A stretch of DNA of 64,000 bases from Clavibacter michiganensis (lineage in GTDB: Bacteria; Actinomycetota; Actinomycetes; Actinomycetales; Microbacteriaceae), in contig NZ_MDJZ01000005.1 in assembly GCF_002151125.1 (NCBI RefSeq), positions 372,001-436,000 on the forward strand, written 5' to 3'. The position numbers were made by a program, and so were the translations under genes. Within the stretch, counting starts at the first letter, position 1. Each line of letters starts with the position of its first letter. Below are positions 55,566 through 63,974 of this stretch, in pieces. The notes beneath the pieces were generated by a model. The model worked only from the letters and a program-made list of their open reading frames with translations. It did not search any database and was not told the origin of the DNA.

Positions 55566-56552
55566 TCAGCCCTTCGTGGATCCCGCGAGGAGGCCCCGCA
55601 CGAAGTACCGCTGCAGGCTGAAGAACACGATCAGCGGCACGATCAGCGAGACGAACGCGGCCGCCGTGAGCCGCTGCCAGTCCTGCCCGCGCGTCCCGGT
55701 GAGCTCCGCGAGCCGCTGCGTGAGCGGCGCGACGTCGGCCGTGCCGCCGGAGAAGATCAGCGCCACCAGGAGGTCGTTCCACACCCAGAGGAACTGGAAG
55801 ATCGCGAACGACGCGATGGCCGGGAGCGCGAGCGGCAGCACGATGCGGAAGAACACCTGGCCGTGGCTCGCGCCGTCGACCCGGGCCGCCTCGATGACCT
55901 CGCCCGGGATCTCCGAGATGAAGTTGTGCAGCAGGAAGATCGCGAGCGGCAGCGCGAAGATCGTGTGCGCCACCCACACCGGCAGGTAGCCCTGCTCGGG
56001 GATGAGCGGGATCACACCGTGCACGGCCTCCTGCAGCGGGCGGAGCGTGCGCGTGAACATCTGCAGCAGCGGGATGAGCGCCATCTGTAGCGGCACGATC
56101 TGCAGCGCGAAGATCACGACGAAGAGCACGTTGGAGCCCTTGAACTTGATCCACGCGAAGGCGTACGCGGCCATCGAGGCGATGACGAGCGGGAACAGCG
56201 TCGCGGGGATCGCGATGGCGAGCGAGTTGACGAAGTACGAGCCCAGCTGCGGCGACGACTGCGAGGTGGAGAGCAGGACGTCCTGGTAGTTGTCGAGCGT
56301 GAAGCCGGGGTTCTGGAAGATGGTCCACCAGCCGGTGGTCTGGATGAGGCCCGCCGGCCGGAACGACGACACGAACAGGCCGAAGGTCGGCAGCGTCCAG
56401 AGCACCGCGATGATGAGCGCCGCCACCGTGGCCCGGCGCGAGGTGAGCCGGTTCTTGACGCGGCGGCTCTTCGCGCCGACCGTGGCGGCCTGCTCGATCG
56501 TGCCGCGGCGGGCCCCGTCCGCGACGGGCAGGTCGGCGGGTGCGACGCTCAT
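55566..56552 (-). CDS. Alpha-glucoside-type ABC transporter permease (AglG-like)
   Basis: A 328-residue CUT1 permease, six helices, EAA loop EIPGEVIEAARVDGASHGQV. The N-terminal arm before the first helix is about 40 residues. The long periplasmic part before helix 2 (RPAGLIQTTGWWTIFQNPGF) is typical of AglG/alpha-glucoside permeases. ATG at 56552 overlaps the preceding permease stop (ATGA). Last gene of the operon. No ATPase gene follows. Confidence 0.92.
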   Translation of the reverse strand: MSVAPADLPVADGARRGTIEQAATVGAKSRRVKNRLTSRRATVAALIIAVLWTLPTFGLFVSSFRPAGLIQTTGWWTIFQNPGFTLDNYQDVLLSTSQSSPQLGSYFVNSLAIAIPATLFPLVIASMAAYAFAWIKFKGSNVLFVVIFALQIVPLQMALIPLLQMFTRTLRPLQEAVHGVIPLIPEQGYLPVWVAHTIFALPLAIFLLHNFISEIPGEVIEAARVDGASHGQVFFRIVLPLALPAIASFAIFQFLWVWNDLLVALIFSGGTADVAPLTQRLAELTGTRGQDWQRLTAAAFVSLIVPLIVFFSLQRYFVRGLLAGSTKG

Positions 56553-57520
56553 CGGATCTCCCTCTGCTTGCTCATGACGCGGACGTTGTAGATGACGATC
56601 GGCAGCACCATGAGGAACAGCACGATCGCGAGCGCGGATCCCCGCCCCTGCTCGCCGGCGCGGAACGCCTGCGTGTACATCTCGTTGGCGATGACGCTCG
56701 TGTCGAAGTTGCCGGCGGTCATGGTGCGGACGATGTCGAACACCTTGAGCGTGGCGATGGAGATGGTGGTGACCACCACGACGAGCGAGCCGCGGATCCC
56801 GGGGAGCGTCACGTTGGTGAAGCGCTGCCAGGCGTTGGTGCCGTCGAGCTGCGCCGCCTCCAGCTGCTCGGCGGGCACGCCCTTGATGCTCGCGGAGAGC
56901 ACCACCATGGCGAAGCCGGTCTGGATCCAGATCATCACGATGATGAGCAGCGCCGTGTTGATGGGCGAGGTCTGCAGCCACTGCACGGGCTGCTGGCCCA
57001 TCCAGACGAGGATCTGGTTGAGCAGGCCGATCTGCGCGTTGTCGCCCGACTTGTAGTCGTAGACGAAGCGCCAGATGATGCCGGCGCCGACGAACGAGAT
57101 GGCCATGGGCATGAAGACGAGGGCCTTGAAGTACTTCTCGCCGCGGGACTTGTCGATGAAGACCGCGTAGGCGAGGCCGATGGCCGTCGACAGCAGCGGC
57201 ACGAAGATCACCCAGATGACCGTGTTGAGCAGCGTGCGGAGCGCGGCCGGCTGGGTGAACATCCAGACGAAGTTGTCGAACCCGGCCCACTCGCCCGTGT
57301 TGTCGCGGAACGCGAGGAGGGTCGTGCGGAACGCGGGGTAGATGAGGCCGACGGCGAGCAGGATCAGCGCGGGGAGCACGAAGGCGCCGAGCTGCACCCA
57401 GTCCTTGCCGCGCTTCGGCGCCTTGTCGATGAGGAACAGGATCAGCCCGATCACCACGGCGAAGACGGCCAGCGCGGCCACCACCTGGAGGATCTTGCCG
57501 ATCAGATCAGCGGTCGTCAT
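56549..57520 (-). CDS. Alpha-glucoside-type ABC transporter permease (AglF-like)
   Basis: A 323-residue CUT1 permease. Two N-terminal helices with a short charged loop (FLIDKAPKRGKDW) are followed by the core helices and an EAA loop GVPAEQLEAAQLDGTNAWQR. The MPMAISFVGAGIIWRFVYDY stretch is characteristic of AglF-like permeases. It follows the binding-protein gene after a 124-base gap containing two hairpins. Confidence 0.93.
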   Translation of the reverse strand: MTTADLIGKILQVVAALAVFAVVIGLILFLIDKAPKRGKDWVQLGAFVLPALILLAVGLIYPAFRTTLLAFRDNTGEWAGFDNFVWMFTQPAALRTLLNTVIWVIFVPLLSTAIGLAYAVFIDKSRGEKYFKALVFMPMAISFVGAGIIWRFVYDYKSGDNAQIGLLNQILVWMGQQPVQWLQTSPINTALLIIVMIWIQTGFAMVVLSASIKGVPAEQLEAAQLDGTNAWQRFTNVTLPGIRGSLVVVVTTISIATLKVFDIVRTMTAGNFDTSVIANEMYTQAFRAGEQGRGSALAIVLFLMVLPIVIYNVRVMSKQREIR

Positions 57521-57556
57521 GGACGTCTCGCCCTTCGGGTCGGGGTGGGTGAGGGA

Positions 57557-57614
57557 GCGGGGCCGCCGCGCGCACGCGGCGGCCCCGCAGGGGGCCGGCA
57601 GTCCTGCCGGCCCC
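57557..57614 (-). terminator. Two tandem hairpins between binding-protein and permease genes
   Basis: Stem 1: 14 bp, 57557-57570 with 57575-57588 (CGCA loop). Stem 2: GGGGCCGGCA (57591-57600) with TGCCGGCCCC (57605-57614). Same position relative to the binding-protein gene as the cluster at 41806-41900; probable 3'-end stabiliser or attenuator. Confidence 0.72.
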
Positions 57615-57644
57615 GGTGCCGACCCGGTCAGGGCCGGCGGTGGA

Positions 57645-59006
57645 TCAGGACGCGGGCCAGCTCGACTCGATGGCGTCGACCGTCTTCTGGGTCGAGTCGC
57701 CGCTCAGCCAGCCGACGATCCCCTTCCAGAAGGAGTCGGTGCCGACCGCGCCGGGCATGAGGTCCGAGCCGTCGAAGCGGAACGTGGCGTCCGGGTCCTG
57801 CAGGATCTCGATGCTCTGCTTCAGGATGTCGCTCGACGCGTTCGCGGGGTCGAGCCCCGTGTTCGCGCTGATGACGCCGCCGAGGCTCACGCGCTCGTTG
57901 GCCCAGGTGTCGCTCGAGAGGTAGGAGAGCACCGCGGTGATCTCGTCGCTCGTCGCGAAGGCGCCGACCAGCTCGCCGCCGCCGGTGACGGCCGTGGCGT
58001 CGCCCTCGTTCGCGGGCGGCAGCAGGAACGCGTAGACGTCGCCGTCGGGCGAGACCTTCGCGTCGGTGCCGTCGGCCTTCTTCCAGAAGCCCTCGTAGAA
58101 CGAGGCCTGGTGGTGCAGCGAGCACTCGCCGTCGAGGATCGGGAGGCCGGCGTCGCCGAACTCCGTGGAGATGATCGACGAGACGTCGCCCAGGCCGCCG
58201 TTGACGTAGTCGGGGTTCTTGATGATCTCGCCGACGCTGTCGAAGGCCGCCGCGATGGCGGGGTCGTTGAAGGGGATCTCGTGCGACACCCACTTGTCGT
58301 AGGTCTCCGGGCCGGCCTCGCGGAGGACGTAGTCCTCGATCCAGTCGGTGCCCGGCCAGCCGGTGGCGTCGCCGGAGCCGATGCCGACGCACCAGGGCTT
58401 GTGGTCGCCCTCGGCCGCGATCTTCTCGGTGAGGTCCATGAGCTCGGCGGTGGTCTTCGGGGCCTCGTAGCCCTTCTCCGCGAACTCGCTCGGCGAGTAC
58501 CAGACGTAGCCCTTGACGCTCGCCATGAGCGGCGCGCCGTAGAAGGTGCCGTCGACGGTGCCGTAGCCCTTCCAGTCGCTGGACCAGTTCGCGTCCACGT
58601 TCTCCTCGACCGCGGCAGGGGCGGGCTGGAGGAAGCCCCGGCTCGCGAGCACGTTGAAGAGCCCGGGCTGCGGGATGATGCCGATGTCCGGCGCCGAGTC
58701 GCCCTCCGCGAGGACCGCGATCTGCGCCTCGAACTCCTTGGTGCCCTGGTAGTTCACGGTGATGCCCGTGCAGGTCTCGAAGTCCTTCCAGGACTCGACG
58801 AGGCGGTCGGCCTCGTCGTCCTGGATCGTGCCGCCGATGCTGACCTCGGCGCCGTCGAACGTGCCGTACGACGAGTACGGCGAGCAGTCGGTGTCCGCGG
58901 CGTCCTCGGCCGCGATGTCGCCCGTGCAACCCGTGAGCGCGAGGCCGGCGATGCCGACCGCTGCGAGGGGTGCCGCGAAGCGACGTCGGAATAGGGCGTG
59001 GCCCAT
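57645..59006 (-). CDS. Alpha-glucoside-type ABC transporter binding lipoprotein (AglE-like)
   Basis: A 453-residue extracellular solute-binding lipoprotein: signal peptide with lipobox LTGC (Cys27), then a binding domain with FDGAEVSIGGTIQDDEADRL and DIGIIPQPGLFNVLASRGFL. This domain type, with WPGTDWIEDYVLR, is that of AglE proteins that bind maltose, trehalose or sucrose. ATG at 59006 has GAGGAG seven bases upstream. Ligand inferred by family only. First gene of a LacI-controlled operon. Confidence 0.92.
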   Translation of the reverse strand: MGHALFRRRFAAPLAAVGIAGLALTGCTGDIAAEDAADTDCSPYSSYGTFDGAEVSIGGTIQDDEADRLVESWKDFETCTGITVNYQGTKEFEAQIAVLAEGDSAPDIGIIPQPGLFNVLASRGFLQPAPAAVEENVDANWSSDWKGYGTVDGTFYGAPLMASVKGYVWYSPSEFAEKGYEAPKTTAELMDLTEKIAAEGDHKPWCVGIGSGDATGWPGTDWIEDYVLREAGPETYDKWVSHEIPFNDPAIAAAFDSVGEIIKNPDYVNGGLGDVSSIISTEFGDAGLPILDGECSLHHQASFYEGFWKKADGTDAKVSPDGDVYAFLLPPANEGDATAVTGGGELVGAFATSDEITAVLSYLSSDTWANERVSLGGVISANTGLDPANASSDILKQSIEILQDPDATFRFDGSDLMPGAVGTDSFWKGIVGWLSGDSTQKTVDAIESSWPAS

Positions 59007-59089
59007 GTGCGTCTCCTCTTCATCGAGTGGATGCGGGTCCGCCCCGCCGTCCTGTGCTGTGCGCGACGGCGGGTGAGGCGCCGTCGCCT

Positions 59090-59158
59090 GGAAACCGTTC
59101 CTCCGCATGGGGAACCGGTTCCACAGGTCAACGTAGGGCAGCTCGCAGGTCACAGCAA
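59090..59158 (-). promoter_or_regulatory. Promoter and two operators of the alpha-glucoside operon
   Basis: On the minus strand -35 TTGCTG (59153-59158), 17-base spacer, -10 TACGTT (59130-59135). Operator 1, the perfect palindrome GGAACCGGTTCC (59111-59122), begins at the predicted start point; operator 2, GGAAACCGTTCC (59090-59101), follows with centres 21 bases apart, about two helical turns. Confidence 0.78.
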
Positions 59159-59252
59159 GGTGGATCACGTAACGAAACGGTCTACATCGCGGCGGCGGCG
59201 TGTGCGCACCCGCCGGGGATGGTCCATCATCGGACTCGGCCCCCGCGCATCC

Positions 59253-59266
59253 TGGAACCGCTTCCA
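59253..59266. promoter_or_regulatory. LacI-type operator before the second lacI gene
   Basis: TGGAACCGCTTCCA has perfect TGGAA/TTCCA arms around CCGC and lies 53 bases upstream of the regulator start. It shares the GGAA-N4-TTCC plan with the two sites of the divergent operon, so autoregulation is likely. Confidence 0.72.
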
Positions 59267-59318
59267 GTGCGCGCGTCCGGCGCGACGGGGCGCCGCGGGT
59301 CCCGATGGAGGGAGCGCG

Positions 59319-60338
59319 ATGAGCGCCATCGCCGACGTCGCCCGGCTCGCGGGGGTCTCGAAGGCCACCGCGTCGCGCGCGCTCAGCGGCCGGGGCTACG
59401 TCTCCCCCGCCACCCGCGACCGCGTCTCCGCCGCGGCCGCCGAGATCGGGTACGTCGTGTCGTCGAACGCGTCGAGCCTCGTCACCGGCCAGTCGAAGAA
59501 CGTCGGCGTCGTCCTGCCCTTCATCAACCGCTGGTTCTTCGCGGAGCTGCTCGAGGGGATCGAGGAGGCGCTCATCGAGGCCGACTACGACCTCACGCTG
59601 TACCGCCTGACCGCGGATCCCGAGCAGCGCCGGAAGGTCTTCGAGTACTTCCTGGTGCGCAAGCGCGTGGACGCGGTCATCGCGGTCAGCGTCGCGCTCA
59701 CCCCCGCGGAGGTCGTGCGGCTGCGTGCCCTCGACAAGCCGCTCGTGGGGATCGGCGGCCCCGTCGAGGGCATGAGCACGCTGAGCATCGACGACGAGGC
59801 GGCCGCGCGCCTGGCCACCGAGCACCTCCTGAGCCTCGGGCACGCACGGGTCGTGCACCTCGGCGGGGACCTGCACGCGCAGATGGCCTTCTTCGTGCAC
59901 GAGAAGCGGCTCGCGGGCTACCGGGCGGCGATCGCCGCGGACCCGCGCGGCCTCGAGGCCCGGTTCGCGACGGCCGCCTTCACGATCGAGGGCGGGTTCC
60001 ACGCGGCCATGGCCCTGCTCGCGGACCCCCGGACGCGGCCGACGGCGATCTTCGCGGCCTCCGACGAGATCGCCATCGGCGCCGTCCTCGCGGCGCGCCA
60101 GCTGGGGATCGCCGTGCCCGCCGAGCTGTCGGTGGCCGGGATCGACGGGCACGCGCTCGCGCCGCTGTTCGGGCTGACGACTGTCGAGCAGCACCCGCGC
60201 GCGCAGGGCCGGGCGGCCGTGGGCATGGTGATGGAGGGGCTCGCCCCGGGCGGCGCGGCGGAGCGCACCGTGATCATGCCCGTCGACTTCGCGGCGCGCG
60301 CCAGCACGACGGCGCCCCCGGCCCCGCCGGCGCCGTGA
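59319..60338 (+). CDS. LacI family regulator of the alpha-glucoside operon
   Basis: A 339-residue repressor, divergent from the operon it should control. Helix-turn-helix SAIADVARLAGVSKATASRA at residues 2-21; hinge SNASSLVTGQS; effector domain with VGVVLPFINRWFFAELLEGI and IFAASDEIAIGAVLAARQLG. The C-terminus is Ala/Pro-rich. ATG at 59319 has GGAGGG seven to eight bases upstream. The 312-base region between it and the binding-protein gene holds three matching operators. Confidence 0.93.
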   Translation: MSAIADVARLAGVSKATASRALSGRGYVSPATRDRVSAAAAEIGYVVSSNASSLVTGQSKNVGVVLPFINRWFFAELLEGIEEALIEADYDLTLYRLTADPEQRRKVFEYFLVRKRVDAVIAVSVALTPAEVVRLRALDKPLVGIGGPVEGMSTLSIDDEAAARLATEHLLSLGHARVVHLGGDLHAQMAFFVHEKRLAGYRAAIAADPRGLEARFATAAFTIEGGFHAAMALLADPRTRPTAIFAASDEIAIGAVLAARQLGIAVPAELSVAGIDGHALAPLFGLTTVEQHPRAQGRAAVGMVMEGLAPGGAAERTVIMPVDFAARASTTAPPAPPAP

Positions 60339-60375
60339 GGGCGGGCGGGATCGGGGGCGCGAGCGGGAGCCGCGG

Positions 60376-61608
60376 TCAGGCGTCGCCGGCGGTGACCGCC
60401 TGCGCCTCCTCGAGGGCGTCGACCGGCCCGGCGTCGACGCGGCGCAGCCAGCGGTGTCCTGCCACCACGATCAGGAGGGCGACGAGCACGGATCCGGCCG
60501 CGGCGTAGTACGGCGTCGCGTCCGTGAAGAGCTGCGCGAGCTCGGTCGCGGCGGGCGGCGCGATGGCGCCGCCGAGGAACCGCACGGACGAGTACGCGGA
60601 GGAGGCGACGCTCCGCGGGTGGTCCGTCGCCTCCATGACGCACTCGGTGAGCACGGTGTTGAGGACGCCGAGGAGGAGCCCGCCGACGACCACGCAGACC
60701 ACGAGGCCCGTCGAGGAGCGGACCACGAGACCGGCCGCGGCCAGGTCGGCGGCGAGGAGCGGGAGCACGAGCCGGAGGACCGAGGTGCGCGCCATGCGCC
60801 GGGTGAGCAGCGGCGCCACGAGCACCGAGGTGATCGCGAGGCCGACTCCCCAGCCGAAGAACGTGAGGCCCAGGCCGATGGCGTCGAAGCCCAGCGGGAA
60901 CGGCGTGTAGGCGAGCAGCACGAAGAAGCCGATGTTGTAGAACAGCGCGGCAGCGGCGAGCACGGCGAGGGCGGGGGTGCCGAGCGCCCGGAGCGGGGCG
61001 GAGAGGCGCATGGGCGAGCGGGGCGCGTCGTCCTTCCCGAGCAGGGCGAGGATCGCCACGAAGCCGACCGCCATGAGCGTCGCGGTGCCGAAGAACGGGC
61101 CACGCCAGCTCCAGCTGCCGAGCAGGCCGCCGAGGAGCGGGCCGATGGCGATGCCGAGGCCGAGCGCCGCCTCGTAGAGCATGATCGCGGACGCCGTGCC
61201 GCCGGACGCGGATCCGACGATGGTCGCAAGGGCGGTCGAGATGAAGAGCGCGTTGCCGAGGCCCCAGCCGGCGCGGAAGCCGATGACCTGCTCCACGTCC
61301 TGGGAGAGGCCGGCCGCGGCCGCGAAGACCACGATGATCGCGAGGCCGATGAGGAGCGTGCGCTTGGCGCCGATGCGGCTGGAGATCCAGCTCGTGACGA
61401 GCATGGCGAGGCCGGTGACGAGCAGGTAGCTCGTGAAGAGCAGCTCGGCCTCGGTCGCGGTGGCGTCGAGGCTGTCCGCGATGGCGGGGAGGATCGGGTC
61501 GACGAGCCCGATGCCCATGAACGCGATGACGCAGGCGAAGGCGACGGCGAAGACGGAGCGGGGCTGGCGGAAGATGTCGCGGAACGACGCGTGCGGCTGG
61601 GTGGACAC
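60376..61608 (-). CDS. MFS transporter, probable drug efflux
   Basis: A 410-residue major facilitator with twelve predicted helices. The first helix VAFACVIAFMGIGLVDPILP and ISSRIGAKRTLLIGL (motif A variant) place it with DHA1-type efflux proteins. The central RSPMRLSAPLRALGTPALAV loop separates the two halves. GTG at 61608 has AGGAGG about 12 bases upstream, a long spacing. It follows a MarR gene on the same strand (63-base gap), the usual arrangement for a repressor-controlled exporter. Substrate unknown. Confidence 0.88.
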   Translation of the reverse strand: MSTQPHASFRDIFRQPRSVFAVAFACVIAFMGIGLVDPILPAIADSLDATATEAELLFTSYLLVTGLAMLVTSWISSRIGAKRTLLIGLAIIVVFAAAAGLSQDVEQVIGFRAGWGLGNALFISTALATIVGSASGGTASAIMLYEAALGLGIAIGPLLGGLLGSWSWRGPFFGTATLMAVGFVAILALLGKDDAPRSPMRLSAPLRALGTPALAVLAAAALFYNIGFFVLLAYTPFPLGFDAIGLGLTFFGWGVGLAITSVLVAPLLTRRMARTSVLRLVLPLLAADLAAAGLVVRSSTGLVVCVVVGGLLLGVLNTVLTECVMEATDHPRSVASSAYSSVRFLGGAIAPPAATELAQLFTDATPYYAAAGSVLVALLIVVAGHRWLRRVDAGPVDALEEAQAVTAGDA

Positions 61609-61671
61609 GGGTGCGGTGTCGCCTCCTGGGATCGGTGCGGGTGGGATGGTGCGGGACGGGCGCGCCGGCGG

Positions 61672-62121
61672 TCAGTCGCCCGCGGAGGCGGGCTCGCCGT
61701 CGATGCGCGACATGACGACCTCGACGGCCCGCGCGAGCACGGCCACGTCGTCGGCCGGGAGGTCGGCGAAGCGCGGCACGAGCGCCGTCGCCAGGCGGTC
61801 GCGCCAGTCGTCGAGCGCGGCGCGGCCGGCCGGCGTGATCTCGAGCAGGGTCGCGCGCGCGTCGGACGGGTCCGTCACCTGCGCGATCCAGCCCTGGCCG
61901 ACGAGCGAGCGCACGATCTTCGTGGTCGTGGGCTGCGCGACGCGGCTGCGATCGGCGAGGGCGCCGAGGCGCATGCCACCCGGCCAGGTCACCAGCACGG
62001 ACAGCGTCCGCCAGATGGCGGGCGAGCTCGTGCCGCCGACCTCGTGCGCGGCGAGGCGCGTGAGCCGGTGCCCGGCGGTGACGAGGTCGCCGAGGACGGC
62101 GCGCAGGTCGTGGTCGGTCAT
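61672..62121 (-). CDS. MarR family regulator of the adjacent MFS gene
   Basis: A 149-residue winged-helix regulator with recognition region ADRSRVAQPTTTKIVRSLVG and wing DPSDARATLLEITPAGRAAL (DxRxxxLxxT pattern). ATG at 62121 has no ribosome binding site, but TACGAT lies six bases upstream, so the mRNA is probably leaderless. An inverted repeat overlaps the promoter, fitting autorepression and control of the downstream exporter. Confidence 0.92.
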   Translation of the reverse strand: MTDHDLRAVLGDLVTAGHRLTRLAAHEVGGTSSPAIWRTLSVLVTWPGGMRLGALADRSRVAQPTTTKIVRSLVGQGWIAQVTDPSDARATLLEITPAGRAALDDWRDRLATALVPRFADLPADDVAVLARAVEVVMSRIDGEPASAGD

Positions 62122-62127
62122 GCGTCA

Positions 62128-62150
62128 ATCGTATAGCTCGGCTATGCATA
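62128..62150 (-). promoter_or_regulatory. MarR promoter and operator
   Basis: -10 TACGAT (62128-62133) is six bases before the ATG. ATAGCTCGGCTAT (62133-62145), arms ATAGC/GCTAT with three bases between, begins at the -10 box, and the palindrome TATGCATA (62143-62150) overlaps its end. A weak -35 TGACTT lies 16 bases upstream of the -10. Confidence 0.65.
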
Positions 62151-62277
62151 AGTCATCCCCCGGGCCGGATGTCCGAGAACGGACCGTCGCCGACGCCGCC
62201 TCGACTCGGACGGCCGCCGGGACGTAGCGTGGAGGCACGCCGGCCGCCCGCCCCGGGCCCGCGCCCCGAAGGACCCC

Positions 62278-63954
62278 ATGAGCGACACGCCGACCATCGA
62301 CGGGCTCGAGCACGCGATCGGCGAGGCCCTGGACGGCGGCGCCGAGGCGCAGGCGGCGTCGCTCCTCGCCGCCGGATGGCCTCTCCACGTCGACCTCCAC
62401 TCCGACCGCGTCCGCGCCCTCTACGACCGGCTGGATCCCGCCCTGTGGGAGGACGACGTCTGGCTCGTCACCGGCATGGCCGCCACCTACCGCGGCGCCG
62501 TCGCCTCCGACCGCCGGGCATCGATCGCCTACCGGTCCGCGCTCGACCTCCTCCTCACCGCGGATCCCGCGCCGACCGCCCCGACGCGCGCCGCGGTCCT
62601 GGTGCACCGCGCGGCGGGCGACCGCCGGGTGGGCCGGCTGGCCGAGGCGCGCGACAGCCTCGACGAGGCCCGATCGATCCTCGACACCGAGCGCGGCATC
62701 CCGCTGCAGGAGCGCATCACCCTCCAGGCGCGCGTGGCGCTCCAGCACGGGCTCGTGCTCACGCACCTCGGCGACTTCACCGGCGCGCGCGACGAGCTCC
62801 GCATCGCGGAGGGCCTGGGAGAGCGCCACCTCGTGCTGCCCGACCGCCTGGAGTGCCGCGGTGCGCTCGCGTACCTCGCCTACTGCCTCGGCGAGATCGA
62901 GGAGGCGCGCGACCTCGTCGTGCGCGCCCGCGGGCTCCTCGCGTCCCCGGGGGCCGATCCGGCGCTCGCCCGCAGCGGCTTCCTCGCGCCGGCGGAGATC
63001 GCCGCCACGATGATCGCGGTCGACGAGACGCGGCAGGACGACGCCATGCTCATCGTCGACGGCCTCCGCCCCGCCAGCGACGGCACCGACTGGGAGCTGC
63101 TCGCCCGCTACGCGGAGGCGACGGTGGCGGCCATCCGCGGCCTCCGCCTCGATGCGCTCGAGCACCTGCGCCGGCTGCACAACCTCGGCGTGGGCTGGGC
63201 GGAGCACGGCCCCGTCCCGACGATGCGCGACACGCTGCGGGCGTCCCTCCTCGTGCACCTGGAGCAGCCGGCCGCGGCCTGGGACCTGCTCCGCACGCTG
63301 GAGCCGACGGCGCAGCACTCGACGTGCCCGGCCATGATCGCCGGACGGCTGCGGGTCCAGGCCGACGACCACGCCGGCGCCCTCGCCCAGATGGCGGACT
63401 GCCTCGCGCTCGGCGACGCGCACTCGGGACGAACCCTCGACGACGTGCTGCTCGTGGTCGCGGCCGCGTACCACGGCCTCGGCGACCACGCGCGGAGCGA
63501 CCACGCCTTCGACCGCGCGGCGCTGCACGCCGTGTCGACCGGCGTCCTCCGGCCCTTCGCGGTGTTCCCCGCCGCGGCGTCGCACGCGCTGCTCGATCGC
63601 GCCCTGGAGCGGGATCAGCTGCCCGACGTGCGGGCCGCGCTCGAGGGCGTCCGCGCGGGACACGTGCGCGTGGACGCGGCGCCGGTGGATCCCCTCACCG
63701 ACCGCGAGCGCCTCGTCGTCGCGTGCCTGGCGGACGGCCTGGCGGTGACGCAGATCGCCGGTCGGCTCTTCATCTCGCCCAACACGGTGAAGTCGCACAT
63801 GCGGAGCGCCTACCGGAAGCTCGACGCGACGTCGCGCGCCGAGGCCGTGGATCGCGCCCGCGCGCTCGGGCACGATCTGCGCCCCGGCTCCGCCTGGCCC
63901 GACCGGCCCGGGGACGACGCAGGGCGCCGACCCCCGAGGGGATCGGCGCCCTGA
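62278..63954 (+). CDS. LuxR-type regulator with helical-repeat N-terminus, no ATPase domain
   Basis: A 558-residue protein. The C-terminal helix-turn-helix is at about residues 472-530 (LTDRERLVVACLADGLAVTQ, then ISPNTVKSHMRSAYRKL). The preceding 460 residues are Ala/Leu/Asp-rich helices resembling TPR repeats as in MalT-type proteins, but there is no P-loop. It is thus like the rear two-thirds of the regulator at 15722. ATG at 62278 has AAGGA four to five bases upstream, and TAGCGT at 62225 may be its -10. Target genes unknown. Confidence 0.82.
   Translation: MSDTPTIDGLEHAIGEALDGGAEAQAASLLAAGWPLHVDLHSDRVRALYDRLDPALWEDDVWLVTGMAATYRGAVASDRRASIAYRSALDLLLTADPAPTAPTRAAVLVHRAAGDRRVGRLAEARDSLDEARSILDTERGIPLQERITLQARVALQHGLVLTHLGDFTGARDELRIAEGLGERHLVLPDRLECRGALAYLAYCLGEIEEARDLVVRARGLLASPGADPALARSGFLAPAEIAATMIAVDETRQDDAMLIVDGLRPASDGTDWELLARYAEATVAAIRGLRLDALEHLRRLHNLGVGWAEHGPVPTMRDTLRASLLVHLEQPAAAWDLLRTLEPTAQHSTCPAMIAGRLRVQADDHAGALAQMADCLALGDAHSGRTLDDVLLVVAAAYHGLGDHARSDHAFDRAALHAVSTGVLRPFAVFPAAASHALLDRALERDQLPDVRAALEGVRAGHVRVDAAPVDPLTDRERLVVACLADGLAVTQIAGRLFISPNTVKSHMRSAYRKLDATSRAEAVDRARALGHDLRPGSAWPDRPGDDAGRRPPRGSAP
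63920..63953. terminator. Terminator overlapping the LuxR gene end
   Basis: CAGGGCGCCGA (63920-63930) pairs with TCGGCGCCCTG (63943-63953). The stem contains the end of the LuxR coding sequence and most of its stop codon, and can terminate the convergent gene beyond as well. Confidence 0.65.
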
Positions 63955-63974
63955 GCGCTGTGCGGTGGTACGAG

